Part shown: piece by piece, positions 1 to 9,900 of the stretch
How positions within the stretch are numbered: the first letter of the stretch is position 1
Layout: the number at the start of each line of letters is the position of its first letter
Source: Jaenimonas drosophilae
Taxonomy: Eukaryota; Euglenozoa; Kinetoplastea; Trypanosomatida; Trypanosomatidae
Direction: 5' to 3'
DNA: 36,033 nucleotides
Assembly (NCBI GenBank): GCA_030849065.1
Contig: JASAON010001467.1
Coordinates: forward strand, 1 to 36,033
Notes under the pieces: generated by a model
Seen by the model: the letters and a program-made list of their open reading frames with translations, nothing else
Databases searched by the model: none
Told to the model about the DNA's origin: nothing
Made by a program: the position numbers and the translations under genes

Positions 1-828
1 CATCCTTGTGGAGATGGAGTAATGTGTAGTGCGCGTGTGTGTGCTTGTGCGCGGCCTTGTGAAGAGGACGCCGTAGTGCTTCCGTTGTCTGTGCCGAGGT
101 CCGTGGTGGTTTGGTTCCAATGATTGGGCAGATACAAGGTCACCCTTTTTATCGTTGTTTTCTTTGTTCTTTTGCGTGTTTGGGAGCCGCTGGGTGCCTC
201 GTTTCACCTCTGTCCTATTCGATGGCATTGTTTCATCTGGGATGATGCATGAATGGATGAGCAGAGTAGTCGGGGTGTTTTGTGAGCGGCGCATGGTTCC
301 ATGATGGATGCGGCGTCACGGCGTGCTCGTGTTCTCGGTGGCGTGGTTGTGGCAGCGGAGCGTTGGCAAGGTCCTTGTTATTCGGTGTGCCCGCTCCACA
401 CTCGTCACCATCAAAATCTACGAAGAACTAAAGACTTTTTGTTTTTCTCTAGTTTCAGTTACTGCGCTTTAGAAGTGATGCATGGAATACCTGTGGTGCA
501 GCAGCAGTTCCATGAGAGATGACGGCGCGCGTGCGTGGTCGTCTATTTCAGCGACGTGTGTCAAGTAGTGCATGAACTCGGTGTTGAATGTGATGCAACA
601 CGTGCTTGTGTGTATACCTTGTGGGAGTAGACCCCCCCCCAGGCCTCGCCAAGACGGCGCGGTTTTTTGCTTGATGTACTCAGACAATGCCACAATTCTC
701 TCTCCTTGTTGGTGTGCTGGCTAATGTAGAACGTAGCGGGAGGACACAAGACGCTCTCCCTTTCTGTACCGTGTGTGTACCTTGGCTGTATCTTGTGAGT
801 GGCGGTCTTGTAGAACGCACACACACAC
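1..828. other. Gene-free left edge, upstream of the kinesin gene
   Basis: I see no credible coding region here. Open frames are short and lack recognisable domains. The stretch probably holds the 3' UTR of an off-window plus-strand gene and the 5' leader of the kinesin. It contains a C9 run at 632-640 followed by AG, and a second pyrimidine tract nearer the kinesin. Confidence 0.6.
693..729 (+). promoter_or_regulatory. Candidate trans-splice acceptor for the kinesin
   Basis: A pyrimidine-rich stretch (ttctctctccttgtt) is followed by the first TAG at 727-729. The resulting leader of about 99 nt to the ATG at 829 contains no other ATG. This pattern is typical of kinetoplastid spliced-leader addition sites. 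The exact AG is inferred. Confidence 0.45.
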
Positions 829-2649
829 ATGTCGGACTACGACTTGCTGGACTTTGGGTCCATCCCAGAGACCCCAATGTTTCGCGGCTCCACAATGTAC
901 TCCCCGGAGCTCTCACCGCTGAGGGACGACTTCCCCGGCAGCGGGCCCTTTCCAGACTCCCGGAGTGATGATGGCCAGGCTGACGATGATGATGGTGATG
1001 AGAAGGAAAACACGTGGCCGAGGAGGAGCCGCTTGTACACCGCGCGTGGCACGACCGTCCTCACCTGCGCCGCAGACAACCGGCCCGTCATGCGGCAAAA
1101 GAGCCGCATCACCGTTGCGGTGCGGAAGCGTCCACTGAGCCAGGGCGAGCTTCTCAACGGCCTTGATGATGTGCTCGAGGCTGACAATGCCCACGACATC
1201 ACCCTGCGCGAGGCCAAGGTGAAGGTGGATCTCCGCAAGTACACCCACGTCCATCGCTTCATCTTTGACGAGGTATTTGACGAGCAGACGACGAATGAGG
1301 ATGTGTACAACCGTACCGCCCGTGCGCTCATTGACACCGTCTTCGATGGCGGCTGTGCCACCTGCTTTGCCTATGGCCAGACCGGAAGTGGCAAGACCCA
1401 CACCATGCTGGGTAAAGGGAGTGAGCCGGGCTTGTACGCCCTGGCGGCACAGGAGATGTTTGACCGGATTGGCACTGGCAACGAGCTCCTCGTCTCCTTC
1501 TACGAGATTTATGGCGGGAAGCTATTTGACCTGCTCAACGCCCGCAAGCCGCTTCGTTGTTTGGAGGATGATAAGAAGAACGTGCACATTCGTGGGTTGA
1601 CGGAGCACGTCTCCATGGACGTGAGTGACGTGATGGCCATCATTGAACGTGGTAGTCGCGTACGTAGCTCGGGTTCTACCGGGGCCAACGACACAAGCTC
1701 GCGGTCTCATGCCATTCTTGAGATTAAGCTCCGCACCGGCAAGGCCAACCGTCCTGTTGGCAAGTTCACCTTCATTGATTTGGCGGGTAGCGAGCGTGGG
1801 GCGGACACGGTTGACTGCGCGCGTCAGACGAGGATGGAAGGGGCGGAGATCAACAAGAGCTTGTTGGCCCTCAAGGAGTGCATCCGCTTCCTTGACCAAA
1901 ACAAGAGGCATGTGCCTTTCCGTGGAAGCAAGCTGACGGAGGTGCTGCGGGATTCCTTTGTGGGCAACTGCCGGACGGTGATGATCGGGGCCGTTTCTCC
2001 AGCCCAGAACAGCTGCGAGCACACCCTCAACACTCTGCGCTATGCCGACCGGGTAAAGGAGCTCAAGAAGCCCGCCACGGAGAAGCGCCCCCTTGAGGAA
2101 AATGAGCAGACAGAACTCATCTTTGAGCAACAGAACACCAACACCAACACCAACAAGTTGTGTGGCACTACGTGCCCACGACCATCTGGGCCCTCATCCA
2201 ACCCAACCAGCCGCCGTGCCACGACGTCAGCCCTGCGCAGTCAGGCCCTCCTTCCCCAGACAAGTGAGCGGCCACGGCCCAGCCGGCGGACGACCTTCGC
2301 ACCCACCATGGCAGAGACACTCGCGAAGCGCCCGAGAGATGAAGACGGGGTCGTGGAGGACGCCGTCAGCCCTGCTCCACAACGTGGCGAGCAATTTGCC
2401 GGTGCCGTGCGTGCACAGCAGGAGCGTACCATTGAGCACTACGCGCGCTACCTCGCCGAGGATATGGATTGCATCAAGAGTGAGTACCAAATAAAGTTCG
2501 ATGCGGAGCAGCCCCAGGCGCAGGCGCTGGACTTCGTCAGCCGAGCCCGCGCCATGGCGGAACAGAAGCGCGCCATCATCTCAACCATGCTGGGTGAGCT
2601 CGATGCCCTGCAGCGGGTGTTGTCTCTGGATAGCGGCAGTGCCAGCTAG
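829..2649 (+). CDS. Kinesin-13 family microtubule-depolymerising motor
   Basis: A 606-residue kinesin with a central motor domain (about residues 92-412). Visible motifs are the P-loop GQTGSGKT at 183-190, switch [10 protein letters not shown] at 287-295, switch II DLAGSE at 317-322, and the end of the motor at RYADRVKEL. The loop-2 KVD finger (residues 132-134, in KVKVDLRKY) is the hallmark of kinesin-13 (MCAK-like) motors, which use ATP to depolymerise microtubule ends rather than walk. In trypanosomatids such proteins act in the nucleus/spindle or on flagellar microtubules. Residues 1-90 are acidic and disordered. Residues 420-530 are low complexity (NTNTNTN) and about 535-603 is a possible C-terminal helical segment. 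The ATG at 829 is the first in the leader. It is the only plus-strand gene and faces the strand-switch region. Family assignment is firm; the paralog and location are unknown. Confidence 0.95.
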   Translation: MSDYDLLDFGSIPETPMFRGSTMYSPELSPLRDDFPGSGPFPDSRSDDGQADDDDGDEKENTWPRRSRLYTARGTTVLTCAADNRPVMRQKSRITVAVRKRPLSQGELLNGLDDVLEADNAHDITLREAKVKVDLRKYTHVHRFIFDEVFDEQTTNEDVYNRTARALIDTVFDGGCATCFAYGQTGSGKTHTMLGKGSEPGLYALAAQEMFDRIGTGNELLVSFYEIYGGKLFDLLNARKPLRCLEDDKKNVHIRGLTEHVSMDVSDVMAIIERGSRVRSSGSTGANDTSSRSHAILEIKLRTGKANRPVGKFTFIDLAGSERGADTVDCARQTRMEGAEINKSLLALKECIRFLDQNKRHVPFRGSKLTEVLRDSFVGNCRTVMIGAVSPAQNSCEHTLNTLRYADRVKELKKPATEKRPLEENEQTELIFEQQNTNTNTNKLCGTTCPRPSGPSSNPTSRRATTSALRSQALLPQTSERPRPSRRTTFAPTMAETLAKRPRDEDGVVEDAVSPAPQRGEQFAGAVRAQQERTIEHYARYLAEDMDCIKSEYQIKFDAEQPQAQALDFVSRARAMAEQKRAIISTMLGELDALQRVLSLDSGSAS

Positions 2650-3912
2650 AGATGTTGGATGTGTGTGTGTGTTCCACGCCCCTACAAACACCTACGCACT
2701 GCAGTCGTGTCGTGTGGTTGGTTGGTGCTGATACCAAGGTCAGACCTCACCCGCACTCACCTCTGCACACACACACACACGTCTTCACTCCCCCTATTTC
2801 ACCGCCTGATGTACTTCCCCTCACTATTTCTTAGATTATTGCGACACGCCGTTGTGTTGCTTGTACTTCCCACGAGGTTAGGTGAGGACAGGGATAGAGA
2901 GAACGAGAGAAGGAGTGAGTACGGGCGCATACACTGGCTGGCCTTGTATATCTCCATCCGTCTCACGAACCCGTCGTCCGCAACCCCCCTCCCTCCTCTT
3001 GCTGGGATAGATTCGCCTTCTTCACCTGCACAAAACCCCCTACACACACACCACACTCCTCCATCGACTCATCCATGCCCATCTTGTGTCTACTCCCTTA
3101 CTACTTCCACAATAAAAAAATCTCGTTGGTCTACCACAGCTTCTTCTCCGTCTCATTCTCTTTTCTTCTCTTCCGTGGATGATCATCCGCGTACATGAGC
3201 ACTTCTCAGTAAGTTATTCATTCTCACACTCAATCACTTTTTTTTTTTCCCCTTTCTCCGTCCTGCATTTCATCCGTGCAGAGCAAACCACCACATCTCT
3301 CAAGGCTACTCAGCCACGAACGCAGCACATTATGCTCCAACCATCGCCTTGGCACGAGGTACACCTGCTACACCAGCACGCTCGGCACTCTTGTTAAACA
3401 GCGGCACGCCTCCATCATCACCCCTGCGATCCCATCCGCCACCAAACCATCCACATCCACGGCTACTCCAGTTCCGTCCATCTTTATAAAAGCGTTGAAA
3501 AATGTGTCGCCGGTGTTCGGTATCGCAGCGGGTTTGGGGGGTGGCTTTCGCTGCCGTTCCAAGCTCCGCGTAGGTGTTTTGGGGGGGGGGGCCGGCCGGG
3601 GGGTGGGGGCCGCGGCATCGGTGTTGGTGGCTATGGCTATTGGGTAAGTAGGGGGGGGGGGGGATGTGGGCGGGGCTGAATGTTGGCGCAGGGGGGGGGC
3701 TCGTTTCGGCCATGGTCCAGTTTTTGTTTTGTTTGTAATACAATAGTTCGTTTGGAACAAACGGGGGCAGCCAGGAGAAAGAGCCTTGGAAGATGTTCGG
3801 CGACAACGGTCCGCAGCGGTAGCGGATGAAAGCAAGGCTGGAGTAATAAAATAATGTTGGCCTCCGTGCGCGAGCGAGGAGGAGGGGGTTGTGTTGTGCG
3901 CGGTGTGCCACG
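2650..3912. other. Convergent strand-switch region
   Basis: The plus-strand kinesin and the minus-strand J-protein gene end tail to tail here. No supported gene lies between them. The left part (2680-3270) is pyrimidine-rich and CA-rich on the plus strand, consistent with 3' UTR. The right part (3580-3700) holds G runs. In kinetoplastids such regions are where opposing polycistronic transcription ends, often marked by base J or histone variants (known for the group, not visible here). I found no tRNA gene in it. Confidence 0.8.
3581..3699 (+). repeat. Cluster of long G runs (G-quadruplex potential)
   Basis: The plus strand has G11 at 3581-3591, G6 at 3598-3603, G5 at 3605-3609, G13 at 3651-3663 followed by GGG and GGGG, and G9 at 3691-3699. 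Short loops make intramolecular G-quadruplexes plausible. The cluster lies in the strand-switch region, about 210-330 bp past the J-protein stop. Confidence 0.85.
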
Positions 3913-4812
3913 TCAAAAGAAGGAATCAAATCCTCCCATGCCGCGATCCTGTCGTGATCGAGGCTGGTGGAAAAAGGAGTGCATCGTGGAGAAGGAATCC
4001 ATCATGGCCCGCATATCAGCAAAGGGGTCGTGCATGAAGGGGTCGCTCGTGCGTGCGAAGGGGTCGTGGACCCGTCTCTGGCTGCCACCTGGACGACGTG
4101 AAGGATGGGGTTGTGCTGCATAATGTCTTGGCGGCGCGTCGTCATCGGGCTCCTCCACGATGGGCCCCCGGGCTGGTTGCCGGGAGGAGAACCGCGCCTC
4201 GTGCCCACGTGGGGCAAACCGCATTCCCTGAGGCGAGGACGTGGTGGAGAAGCTGTAGCAGGTGTAGGCCCCCTTGCTTGGGTCGAAGTCGGGATCATTG
4301 CGGGAGTCGTAGAAGAAGCCATGCTCCTCCACACCGGTGCGTGCGTCGCGGTGGTGAAACTCCTTGGCGTGGGTGCGGAGGTCCTCGTGCACGTTGCGAC
4401 CAAAGAAGATATCCCGCATGCCGGAACCACCAAAGAAGTCCATCGGGTTGGCGGCCATGACGCCCATGGACTGGCTGCCCGCACGTCGTCGGCGGAGCTC
4501 TGCATCGTAGTCGGCCCGCTTCACCGGGTCCTTGAGGGTATCGTAGGCGTTGGCTACGGCCTTGAAGGTCTCCGCGTTGGCCTCCCGCCGGACGGCAGCC
4601 CTGGTGGGAGATGGCAGACTGACCTCCGCCGTGGACGTGCTGCTCTTGTTGTTGTTGTCGTGATGGCTCTGCCCCGTCCCACCTGGGCCCATGTGGCGGT
4701 CAGGATGGAGGAGGAGGGCCTTCTCCTTAAAGGCGTGGCGGATGCGTTCGTTGGACGCATCCTCCTCCACCCCGAGGATATCATAAAGTGTTTGCTCCTC
4801 CACGTAAGTCAT
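3913..4812 (-). CDS. J-domain (Hsp40) co-chaperone with DPF motifs
   Basis: A 299-residue J-protein that would stimulate the ATPase of an Hsp70 partner. The J domain is at the N-terminus (about 8-103): helix I TLYDILGV, HPD at 36-38, and helix III ending in KRADYD. Between HPD and helix III there is an insert of roughly 35 residues (Asn/Ser/Thr-rich), where ordinary J domains have a short loop. There is no zinc finger, so it is class C/type III. The C-terminal region has GGSG and FFG stretches and three DPF tripeptides at about 250, 257 and 262. The frame continues upstream only to a TTG, so I chose the ATG at 4812, which lies downstream of a good splice acceptor. It is the last gene of the minus-strand unit and neighbours a second J-protein gene. 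Confidence 0.88.
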   Translation of the reverse strand: MTYVEEQTLYDILGVEEDASNERIRHAFKEKALLLHPDRHMGPGGTGQSHHDNNNKSSTSTAEVSLPSPTRAAVRREANAETFKAVANAYDTLKDPVKRADYDAELRRRRAGSQSMGVMAANPMDFFGGSGMRDIFFGRNVHEDLRTHAKEFHHRDARTGVEEHGFFYDSRNDPDFDPSKGAYTCYSFSTTSSPQGMRFAPRGHEARFSSRQPARGPIVEEPDDDAPPRHYAAQPHPSRRPGGSQRRVHDPFARTSDPFMHDPFADMRAMMDSFSTMHSFFHQPRSRQDRGMGGFDSFF

Positions 4813-5412
4813 GTACGCTTTTGGGGGTGGGGGTATTGATGAACGTTGCAAAACCGCTCAAACAGAAGAAGAGATGTTCCCAGCACTCTACACACGATCA
4901 CAACCACAAGATGGAGAGAGAGAAGAAGAGAAGGCGTGAGATGATGGACGGGGAGTAGGAACGCAAGCCCAGATGAGGAGTGGCAAAGATGCAAGAACGT
5001 GAGTGGCAACGGCTGCCTACCGGTGGGGAAGACGAAGCAACAAACACACAAATCGTGTCGCGTGGCTCCGCTCGTCTACCAAGGAGTGTGTGTGTGTGTG
5101 GGTGTGGGAGGGGGGAGATGGTATACCTCAGACAGCATCCTTCGCCAGGGAATATACCAGCGAAGTGTGCCACGCCGGGTTGAGCAAACATGGAAGATGA
5201 AATAATACGGAACAACAACAAAAAAAACATAGAAACATCAACGAGCAAATGAACGAATGAAGAAGCGAGTGCGCCACAACAAAGAAAAAAAAAGCGGCTG
5301 TGTGTATCAATGTGTTGTGGTGAATTATGGGCACACCAGATCACCACCAACACCAACACAGAAGTTGATCGCTGCTCGCGATGATGATGAGGAGCGGGGG
5401 TGGAGATAAATC
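4813..5412. other. Spacer between the two J-protein genes
   Basis: No gene seen. It holds the 5' leader and acceptor of the downstream J-protein (near 4890), a TG repeat around 5088-5106, and A-rich stretches at 5216-5230 and 5281-5295 on the plus strand. In minus-strand RNA these last are U-rich and lie in the upstream gene's 3' UTR. Confidence 0.6.
4888..4940 (-). promoter_or_regulatory. Candidate trans-splice acceptor for the J-protein at 3913-4812
   Basis: On the minus strand a CT-rich tract (complement of 4912-4940) is followed by GTGTAG, with the AG at 4889-4888. The leader of about 75 nt to the ATG at 4812 contains no ATG. This supports the ATG start over the upstream TTG. Confidence 0.5.
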
Positions 5413-6276
5413 TCAGAATATCTGAATGTGCTGAAGCAGCACCTCAGCGCGACGTGGGAAGGAGAGGAGGAGTGTGCTACCGCGGCTGGATTTTCGCCGC
5501 CCCAACACCTCTGGTTCCTGCTTCCCGGCCGTATTGGGGTGTTCGTCCTTCTCCGTTCCTTGATTGCCATCCTCGGAGGAGCCTGCCACCACAGCGGAAG
5601 ACGCTGCACGCCCGGTGAGTACCTCCACGTGAGTATTGCCCAAGTTGTTGCTGGGGTGCTCAATGCGCTGCAGCACCTGGGCAGAGGAGGGCCGCCGTAC
5701 TTCAATCATGCCGCAATCCATCGCGGGAGCAGAGAAGAATGGGAAGAACATGGCGGTGCTGGAGAAGGTAAGTGGGCCACCACCTCCATCAAGAGCAGCG
5801 GCAACAGCGGTTGTTGGTGATGATGATGCTGTTGCGTGGTTGGTGGTGGCAGCGACGCAATGGGCCACGCGGTTGGGCAGTCGAGCGGCCCGAACGCGGG
5901 CGGAGGGGTCCACGGAGAGGTGGTGCGTCAGTGAGCCACGCTGCCCACGTCCCTGAGAAGGGCAGGATGTGTTGGGGTGCGTGGCGTAGTAGGCCTCCAG
6001 CTGTGTGTCGTAGAGCTTGCGTTGGGTGGCATCACCAATGATGGTGTAGGCGTGCTGAAGCTGGCGGAGGTCTGCCTCACGGCCTTTGCGCTCCTCGGGT
6101 GAGATGGAGGCAGATTCCAGCGGGAAGCTGTCATTGTCGGTGCAACGTGTGGCGCTGTCGGGGTGCAGAAGCAAAAAATGATGCCTATAGGCGCGATGAA
6201 TATCTGCGGAGGTGGCCGATGGCGGGACGCCCACAATATCATAGGCGGTGCGGAGCTGGCCAAGGGAGGCCATCAT
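5413..6276 (-). CDS. J-domain (Hsp40) protein, divergent
   Basis: A 287-residue protein with an N-terminal J domain (about 8-95). Helix I is TAYDIVGVPPSA, HPD is at 38-40, and helix III runs through LRQLQHAYTIIGDATQRKLYD. As in the neighbouring J-protein, the loop after HPD is lengthened, here by about 20 residues. No zinc finger or Gly/Phe region is present, so it is class C. The remaining 190 residues are unrecognised and partly low complexity; a hydrophobic patch (FSSTAMFFPFFSAP) lies near 175-190. Two ATG codons are adjacent at 6276 and 6273; the first is used. Cellular location and Hsp70 partner are not evident. It lies 600 bp upstream, in transcription order, of the other J-protein gene, and sequence similarity outside the J domain is low. 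Confidence 0.85.
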   Translation of the reverse strand: MMASLGQLRTAYDIVGVPPSATSADIHRAYRHHFLLLHPDSATRCTDNDSFPLESASISPEERKGREADLRQLQHAYTIIGDATQRKLYDTQLEAYYATHPNTSCPSQGRGQRGSLTHHLSVDPSARVRAARLPNRVAHCVAATTNHATASSSPTTAVAAALDGGGGPLTFSSTAMFFPFFSAPAMDCGMIEVRRPSSAQVLQRIEHPSNNLGNTHVEVLTGRAASSAVVAGSSEDGNQGTEKDEHPNTAGKQEPEVLGRRKSSRGSTLLLSFPRRAEVLLQHIQIF

Positions 6277-6904
6277 CCCAACCTCCTCACGACGGAGATG
6301 ACGCGTAAATCAAAGGCCGTGCCACACCAAAACAATGGAACACCAACCAAGAAGATGTGTGTGTGGGTATTCTTCTTCGAGTGTAGATGCAAATGGAAGA
6401 CACAATGTGTATGTAGTGTGTCTCTGTCTGTGTGGGTGTGAAGCTGGCCAAAGAAATGAAGGAAGAACACGAGTATGAAAGAATAAATGCTGGCTTCTTG
6501 TTTGGTTGTGTGTGTGTGTGTGTGCTGTGCTAGAGGTCTAAGGGAGGGACTGCGCACGAGTTTGAGATGTGAAACACACCAACCTATCACCCAACATCGA
6601 GAACACACACATACAACATTGGAAGAGAAGAGAAGAAGATGATGGAGTACCTGCATCCACGTTCGTAGGATTCACTCATGCAAACAACAAACACACGTGA
6701 TAATGAGAATATACATCCGCGTATGGATGTGTGTGCGGCTTGAATGCAAAGATTGTTTTTTTTGTGTTGTTGTGTGTTACAAGGCAAAAATAGGTCACCA
6801 TGAAGATGACGATGATGAAAGATTGAAATCACGACGATGTTCTCACCCAACACACCAACACACTTCACGTATATGCACAAGAGACGTACGTGGCGCCATT
6901 TTCA
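6277..6904. other. Spacer between J-protein and 1552-residue gene
   Basis: No gene seen. Contains the J-protein leader and acceptor, a TG repeat at about 6507-6524, and another purine-rich stretch at 6622-6640 (a pyrimidine tract in minus-strand RNA). The part nearest 6904 is 3' UTR of the large upstream gene. Confidence 0.6.
6444..6468 (-). promoter_or_regulatory. Candidate trans-splice acceptor for the J-protein at 5413-6276
   Basis: The minus strand reads a CT/T-rich tract then TTTGGCCAG, with the AG at 6445-6444. The leader of about 167 nt to the ATG at 6276 has no ATG. Confidence 0.45.
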
Positions 6905-9900
6905 CTACTTCTGGTAAGGGTCCCAGACGTAGCGGCCTGGAGAGATGGCGCGCTTCGGCGAACAACATGAAACCCGCGCCGGTGGTGCATCTTCGTGACG
7001 CATGTGTGCGCCCCTCGGTGGTGGCACCGACATGGAGTGCCCGCCCGACCCACGATGGTGGTGTGGCATCTGGCAAGGGTGTTGGTGGTAGTGATGCTGA
7101 TGTGGTGAAGGAGGAGGATGCTGGAGATGGGGATGAAAGGTGTTGCCAACATCCACGGTGATGCGTCGGCCACCACCACCACCACCGCCACTCGCACATG
7201 CTGCCGGATACTTATTGTGGTTCGTGGGCATACAACAACCGCGGGCGTTGTGTGGTGCTGCCATGGCCTGTGTTGTGCTGCCGTGGTAGTCCATGCCCGT
7301 GTAGCAGGGTTGCTGCGCGGTATGTGGCACACAACCCTGCCAACCAGAGTAGGAATTATTGCTGTTGTTGTTGTTGTTGTTATGGCTGGCTGGATAGAGT
7401 GGAGAGGTCTGCGTGTGGCCGAAGAAGGTGTTGCTCGGTGGCTGATGGGGTGAGGAGGCCATGCTGCTCGGGAAGGATGGGGAGCTGCCAGATTGCTCCA
7501 CGCCAACAACAGCATCAGCGCTCGAGACGGGAACCGAGACGGAGCCTGGGTAAAAGGCCGCAGAGGTGTTGTTGTTGTTGTTGTTGTTGGCAGGACCACC
7601 ACAACGGCAGCACAAGGATGATGGAGATGGAAGTGGCGCACGACCATCACGTTGGCGGCTTGGGTGTCGCGCTGATGTACGTCCACCCGCGGTTGCTGAT
7701 GGAGATGTTGTTGTTGTGTGTCGGTGGCGTTGGCTTCTGCTGCGGGAGGTGGTTGGCCGTGGTGGGCTCAGGGCGAGCGCCTTACGGCACGTTTTCGTCC
7801 GGCTGGAGCACCCACTACTGCCACCAACACCGTTGTTGGCGCTGTTGCTGGCGTTGGCCGGCTGACGATGATCCAGACGCAAGACAGAAGATGGCCTGCC
7901 ACCACGTCGCAGCGACTTGGTGGGAGAAACACCACCACCACCTCCTTGTTGGCTCGTGTTGCTGTTCCTGCGGCTTCCCTTTTCACGTGAATTGGCTCGT
8001 GGCTGCCGCGTGGAGCATGATGTTTCACTCAGCGACCGCGATACCGATCGATGCCGTGCACGCCGACCAGACCGACCACGCCCACTATTGCTGTTGTTGT
8101 TGTTGTTGTTGGTACCGCTCTCCTCATCTGTGTTGCGCAGCATCTTCTGCATCTGCCGCTTCTCCTTGCGCCTCTTTTCCTTCTTGGCAAAGCGTGGAAT
8201 CACGCCGTGATAGAAGACCTCCCCATCATGTGTGCTGCAGCTAATGTAGTAGCGCCCCTCCTGCGTGATTTTGTAGTCCTGACGAGCGTCACGCAGCCAA
8301 CTTTCATGTAAACGGTGCATCGATTGTGCGTGGCGAATGCGTCGCTTGATCCATGACACCACGACACACTCCAAATAGCCACAACGGCTGAGACGTCCAA
8401 GGAATCCTTCGAGGGGTACGCAACATGGTTGGCACACGCCGAGCTGCTCCAGCTGTTGTTGTTGTTGTTGTTTGCCATCCAGAGTTGTGGCGGTGCCAAC
8501 CACCACCACACTCTTGTGCTCTTCCTTGGAGGAGGTCTGTGTGGCACGTATGCGCTGCAGCTGCACACGTCGGCGGCTGAGGAAGACGGCGAGGTGCTCC
8601 CATCGGCGATATACAACATCGTAGGAAACTGAGTCGCCATCAATGAAGGTCATGGCGGGATAGCTCCACTGATGCTGGCCATGAAGAGGATCTTCTTCGT
8701 CACACCCACACACAACAACACCATCATCAGGGTGCTCTGCGGCCTCCTTCTCCGCCTTGGCCACGAGGTTGGCGATGTCATGGAGGTGTGCGAGCGTGGG
8801 CCCACGTGCTGAGCTGGATGCATCAACCACCACAAAGACAGCCCCAATGAGTGCGCGCTCCATCGGCTCTCCATCCTCCTCCAGCTCCATCGGGTTGAGG
8901 CGCGAGGATGATGATGGTAGTACCACTTCCAGATCATCTCCCGGTGGTGCGTGCAGATATTGCACGTAGTTGTTGTGGTATTGCAGAAGGAGCTCCAGAT
9001 TGCGCGGTGGGCCAAGACGTTGATGCGGCTTCCAACCACCACCATCACCATCATCATCATCGTGTGGAGGTGGTGTGCAGGAGTAGTCCTCCAGCACCAC
9101 CGTACCGCCATAATCCATCTGCGATGCGCGTAGCCCGCCATCTTCAGACTCGAAGGTGCAGGATGATGTGCATTGTGCCGTGATCTCTTCACAAGATGGG
9201 GTGTATGACGGTGGTGTTGTTGCTGTTGCTGGATAGTAGTAGTCGAGGAGGCCAAGCTCCGCCGGGTCAGCCTCATCGAGTGAGAACAACTTCATGAAGA
9301 GGCTCTGCACCTCCTCACGGCATCTCCACAGGCTCCGTGAGCCACGTACCGTCGTTACGGCCATGTGCTTGCTAAACTCCAACGACATGGCGGGAAGATC
9401 CTCCCACGGCGTACAAGACTCGAGTGCGGATGCGCAAGATGATGATGATGCTGTTGTTGTTGTTGTTGCTGTTATTGTGGTTGTTGCATCGGTGCCAAGC
9501 TGACGAATACGCCGGAGATCTGCCTCAATGAGATCTCCCAAGGGCCAACGCTTGTCCGGGCGCCTCTCTCGCATCGTTCGTTGCAGCTGCAGGAATCGGA
9601 AGATGGTCATGTGCAGCCGTTGATCATACTCCCGCCCTAGTTGGATCTCTGGCACACTCACCATGCTGCAGTAGGCCCACATGGGCCGTACGATGCCGTC
9701 GCTTAGCCCACACCGCAAACACGTGGCGTGAAAGCGGCGATCGCTGACAAAACTAGCGCGGCTCAGAATTTTTTCGCCAATGGTGGCATCAATGAAGTAG
9801 CTCGCGCGGAGCACCGGCGGGCGTGGGTGGCCAGGGAAGCGTTGTTGCATCTCCACTTCAATGTAGTGGTCCTCGATGGGATCATCTTGCAAGCCGCGCA

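Noticed and set aside
3483..3491. TATA-like tttataaaa in the strand-switch region
   Set aside because: Kinetoplastid protein genes do not use TATA promoters and no gene follows it on either strand.
3330..3929. 199-codon open frame on the minus strand past the J-protein stop
   Set aside because: Starts inside the J-protein, runs through long G/C homopolymers and shows only Pro/His low complexity.
6865..7686. 273-codon frame on the minus strand
   Set aside because: Overlaps the 1552-residue gene in another frame; Thr/His/Pro repeats arise from the same CAA/CAC-rich DNA.
7198..8244. 348-codon plus-strand frame rich in Cys
   Set aside because: Antisense shadow of the 1552-residue gene; the Cys runs are TGT readings of the TTG repeat.
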